Positions 30,875 through 32,117 of a stretch of DNA of 32,117 nt are shown piece by piece. This stretch comes from a virus. How positions within the stretch are numbered: the first letter of the stretch is position 1; each line of letters starts with the position of its first letter. A model generated the notes under the pieces. The model searched no databases. It saw nothing but the letters and a program-made list of their open reading frames with translations, and was not told the DNA's origin. The position numbers were made by a program, and so were the translations under genes. The stretch is taken from positions 1 to 32,117 of the IMG/VR virus record IMGVR_UViG_3300025898_000027, one strand, 5' to 3'.

Positions 30875-31529
30875 TCTCACTCCAACCGATATATTCGAGA
30901 AGCTTCTCAGCCCCATGAGTATTGAAATATTCGTTCACGTCGGTGCCTTCCATGACGATCATACCCGCGTCATCGACGGCCGTCAAAATCTGATCGGCGA
31001 GCTTACGTCCCGCTTGCGCACCCTTACCTGGCTTACCGTCCCCATCGGCCAGTACCACAACTCTACGATTACGTAGGGCTCTAGCAGCCACCGGGTTCCA
31101 GTTTTCGGCTCCAGGGATGGCGATAGCAGGAACTCCAAGCTGGGCGAGAGTGATAGCATCTATCTCCCCCTCGCATACATAGATCTTTGTATGGAGCTTC
31201 CTCAATATGTTGGGGTTAAAAATACGACGGGCTGCGAAACCCGTCGATGAGATGTACTTGAACCCGTCGGGTTCACCCTCTAAGGTTCGGTATTTAATAC
31301 CCACAACAGAGCTACCAACAATGTAAGGGATAGAAAGACGACCACGGTACATCCTCTCTTCTGGTCGAGGGTTAGCCACAAAACCAAGATGGAAATAGCT
31401 CTGAGCCTCTTTCGTAATCCCTCTTTCGAGTAGGTACTTCTCTCCCGGGGAATAGGGAAGGCTCGCTTCGTACTCCCTCGTAAGTTCGCCCAGTAATTTT
31501 TTCGTATCGTTCGAGGGCACAATCGTCAT
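30861..31529 (-). CDS. DNA primase, TOPRIM part (split primase)
   Basis: This 222-residue frame carries the catalytic half of a DnaG-type primase. GEKYLLERGITKEAQSYFHLGFV near residues 29-51 is the usual linker. KIYVCEGEIDAITLAQLGVPAIAIPG near 116 is TOPRIM motif I with the catalytic Glu. RRVVVLADGDGKPGKGAQAG near 153 contains the DxD. The CHC2 zinc finger lies in the overlapping upstream frame, so the primase is split. The frame can start at ATG31529, and AAGGAGGT lies about 12 bases upstream of it. The other option is a +1 or -2 slip between the frames. It would make RNA primers for replication. Confidence 0.82.
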   Translation of the reverse strand: MTIVPSNDTKKLLGELTREYEASLPYSPGEKYLLERGITKEAQSYFHLGFVANPRPEERMYRGRLSIPYIVGSSVVGIKYRTLEGEPDGFKYISSTGFAARRIFNPNILRKLHTKIYVCEGEIDAITLAQLGVPAIAIPGAENWNPVAARALRNRRVVVLADGDGKPGKGAQAGRKLADQILTAVDDAGMIVMEGTDVNEYFNTHGAEKLLEYIGWSESGRS

Positions 31530-31668
31530 CTAGGTTTAGAACCTCCTTGAGTAGTCGTAGGAGCTGTCCCCGCTGGCCGCAAGCGAAGCATACAAATCCC
31601 CCATCCTCTGAGAACACGGAGGACGGCACGCTCTCGGCGTGGAAGGGACACAGTATCTTGGTCCACAC
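31372..31668 (-). CDS. DNA primase, CHC2 zinc-finger part (split primase)
   Basis: The 98-residue frame has the CHC2 pattern CPFHAESVPSSVF followed by GGFVCFACGQRGQLLRLLKEVL: CxxH, then CxxC, which binds DNA in DnaG primases. From about residue 55 on, the sequence resembles nothing in primases and ends after 43 residues, while the other frame takes up the primase sequence. The GTG start follows the upstream stop directly. It may act as a separate DNA-binding partner of the TOPRIM protein or be the front end of a frameshifted fusion. The overlap with the TOPRIM frame is 158 bases. Confidence 0.75.
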   Translation of the reverse strand: MWTKILCPFHAESVPSSVFSEDGGFVCFACGQRGQLLRLLKEVLNLDDDCALERYEKITGRTYEGVRSEPSLFPGREVPTRKRDYERGSELFPSWFCG

Positions 31669-31866
31669 TCAAACGAACACTCCCCTACTGTTGATATCTA
31701 GATGACACTTACACCCACAAATAGATGGATGTCTGAACGAAGGAACTCCCGCTTGACACCAACAGCTACGGTCTTCGTCGGGGGTCTCTTCATCGAAGAG
31801 ATCACACTTCCACCAACCCCACTCACTTAGCGGGTTGTCTCTCGGCCTCACTCTGCGGTGTGCCAT
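31669..31866 (-). CDS. Small Cys/His-rich protein
   Basis: The 65-residue protein has EWGWWKCDLFDEETPDEDRSCWCQAG and ICGCKCHLDIN: a CxC, then CGCKCH, so six Cys and several His suited to binding one or two metal ions. It is acidic in the middle. The ATG at 31866 follows AAGGGTAGAG but lies 44 bases inside the upstream gene. It abuts the primase zinc-finger gene (TGA then GTG), so it might work with replication. No family is recognised. Confidence 0.55.
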   Translation of the reverse strand: MAHRRVRPRDNPLSEWGWWKCDLFDEETPDEDRSCWCQAGVPSFRHPSICGCKCHLDINSRGVFV

Positions 31867-31951
31867 TCTCTACCCTTCGGTGCTGGCAGGGACACGTAGT
31901 AGGGTGCTCGCACACACCGTGCGGCCGCAATCTACAGGGAAGACAGATCAT
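31823..31951 (-). CDS. Small Cys/His-rich protein, 42 residues
   Basis: This 42-codon gene starts with ATG overlapping the upstream stop as ATGA. It begins ICLPCRLRPHGVCEHPTTCP and continues CQHRRVENG: five Cys and three His in 23 residues, a zinc-binding pattern seen in tiny actinophage proteins. The rest is polar and charged. Tight coupling at its start supports the call. It would bind zinc; any wider role is unknown. Confidence 0.68.
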   Translation of the reverse strand: MICLPCRLRPHGVCEHPTTCPCQHRRVENGTPQSEAERQPAK

Positions 31952-32117
31952 GCTTTCCTCTTCCTTCTCTTCTTCTTGGGTCTTCCGGGAGCGATTACTC
32001 TCTCTCCAAGAACGGCCTCAGCCGGTGGATTCCGAAGGTAGTCAGCGAGTCGTTGAGCGAGATCGTGATTTTTGAGCCTTCCCACGAGGCGTGTATTGCA
32101 ATATCCACATAGGAGCC
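31948..32117 (-). CDS. Endonuclease VII (HNH), C-terminal part; 5' end outside window
   Basis: The frame enters from the right edge and ends at TGA 31948-31950 after 55 visible codons. LLCGYCNTRLVGRLKNHDLAQRLADYLRNPPAEAV is the C-terminal signature of actinophage endonuclease VII: a CxxC near the HNH centre and the YLRNPP end. The last 15 residues are extremely basic (RPKKKRRKRKA). The catalytic DHDH part lies beyond the window. The enzyme would resolve branched DNA before or during packaging. It is distinct from the HNH gene near the capsid, which lacks the basic tail. Confidence 0.75.
   Translation of the reverse strand, partial: LLCGYCNTRLVGRLKNHDLAQRLADYLRNPPAEAVLGERVIAPGRPKKKRRKRKA

Noticed and set aside
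31835-32075. Two plus-strand frames at the right edge
   Set aside because: They lie opposite the coupled minus-strand Cys-rich genes and the endonuclease VII end, and have no ribosome binding sites or motifs.

Overview
This window looks like about 32 kb of a tailed double-stranded DNA phage with a long non-contractile tail (siphovirus morphology) infecting an actinobacterium. The evidence is a DUF1906-type lysin, an SPP1-gp6-like portal, an HK97-fold capsid, two tail-chaperone frames joined by a -1 slippery site, a 1350-residue tape measure with muralytic domains, and many GTG/TTG starts. Moderately high GC and small Cys/His-rich early proteins also fit actinobacteriophages. Family names are recognised from sequence patterns, not from searches.

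Layout. Bases 1-240 hold the 3' half of a group I intron core (P3, P7 and P8 can be paired), followed by a possible 3' exon and a structured, gene-poor stretch up to about 510. Plus-strand genes from 512 to 25646 form one long, tightly packed late cassette. Its order is zinc-finger protein, lysin, three overlapping GT-A-like glycosyltransferases, two BppU-N-like proteins, a collagen/beta-helix tail fibre, a nucleotide-sugar epimerase, small and large terminase, portal, scaffold and major capsid. It continues with an inserted endonuclease VII-like HNH gene, a GT-B glycosyltransferase, head-tail connectors, tail terminator, major tail protein, frameshifted chaperones, tape measure, distal and minor tail proteins, and a holin-like membrane protein. 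A perfect 12-bp hairpin at about 25716-25747 separates this from a convergent minus-strand cassette (25753-32117). That cassette holds small unknown proteins, a second two-TM membrane protein, zinc-finger proteins, a sigma-like protein, a MazG-like protein, a DEDDy exonuclease, a DUF6378-like protein, a primase split over two frames, and the C-terminus of an endonuclease VII.

How it works together. The plus cassette builds the virion and lyses the cell. Four glycosyltransferases and one sugar epimerase sit among the structural genes, which suggests that the phage glycosylates its own capsid or fibres. The minus cassette is the early replication and nucleotide-metabolism arm. No integrase, repressor, complete tRNA gene or CRISPR array was seen, so lifestyle cannot be judged from this window.

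The most unusual points are: (1) a terminase large subunit whose nuclease domain seems to lack two of the usual catalytic aspartates; (2) an HNH gene inserted exactly between capsid and GT-B genes, which altered the capsid C-terminus and left the GT-B gene with an apparent ATT start; (3) the group I intron at the left edge; (4) the split primase; (5) strong use of the leucine codon CTA in the capsid gene; and (6) four short genes in the minus cassette (three of 42-53 codons and one cut by the window edge).
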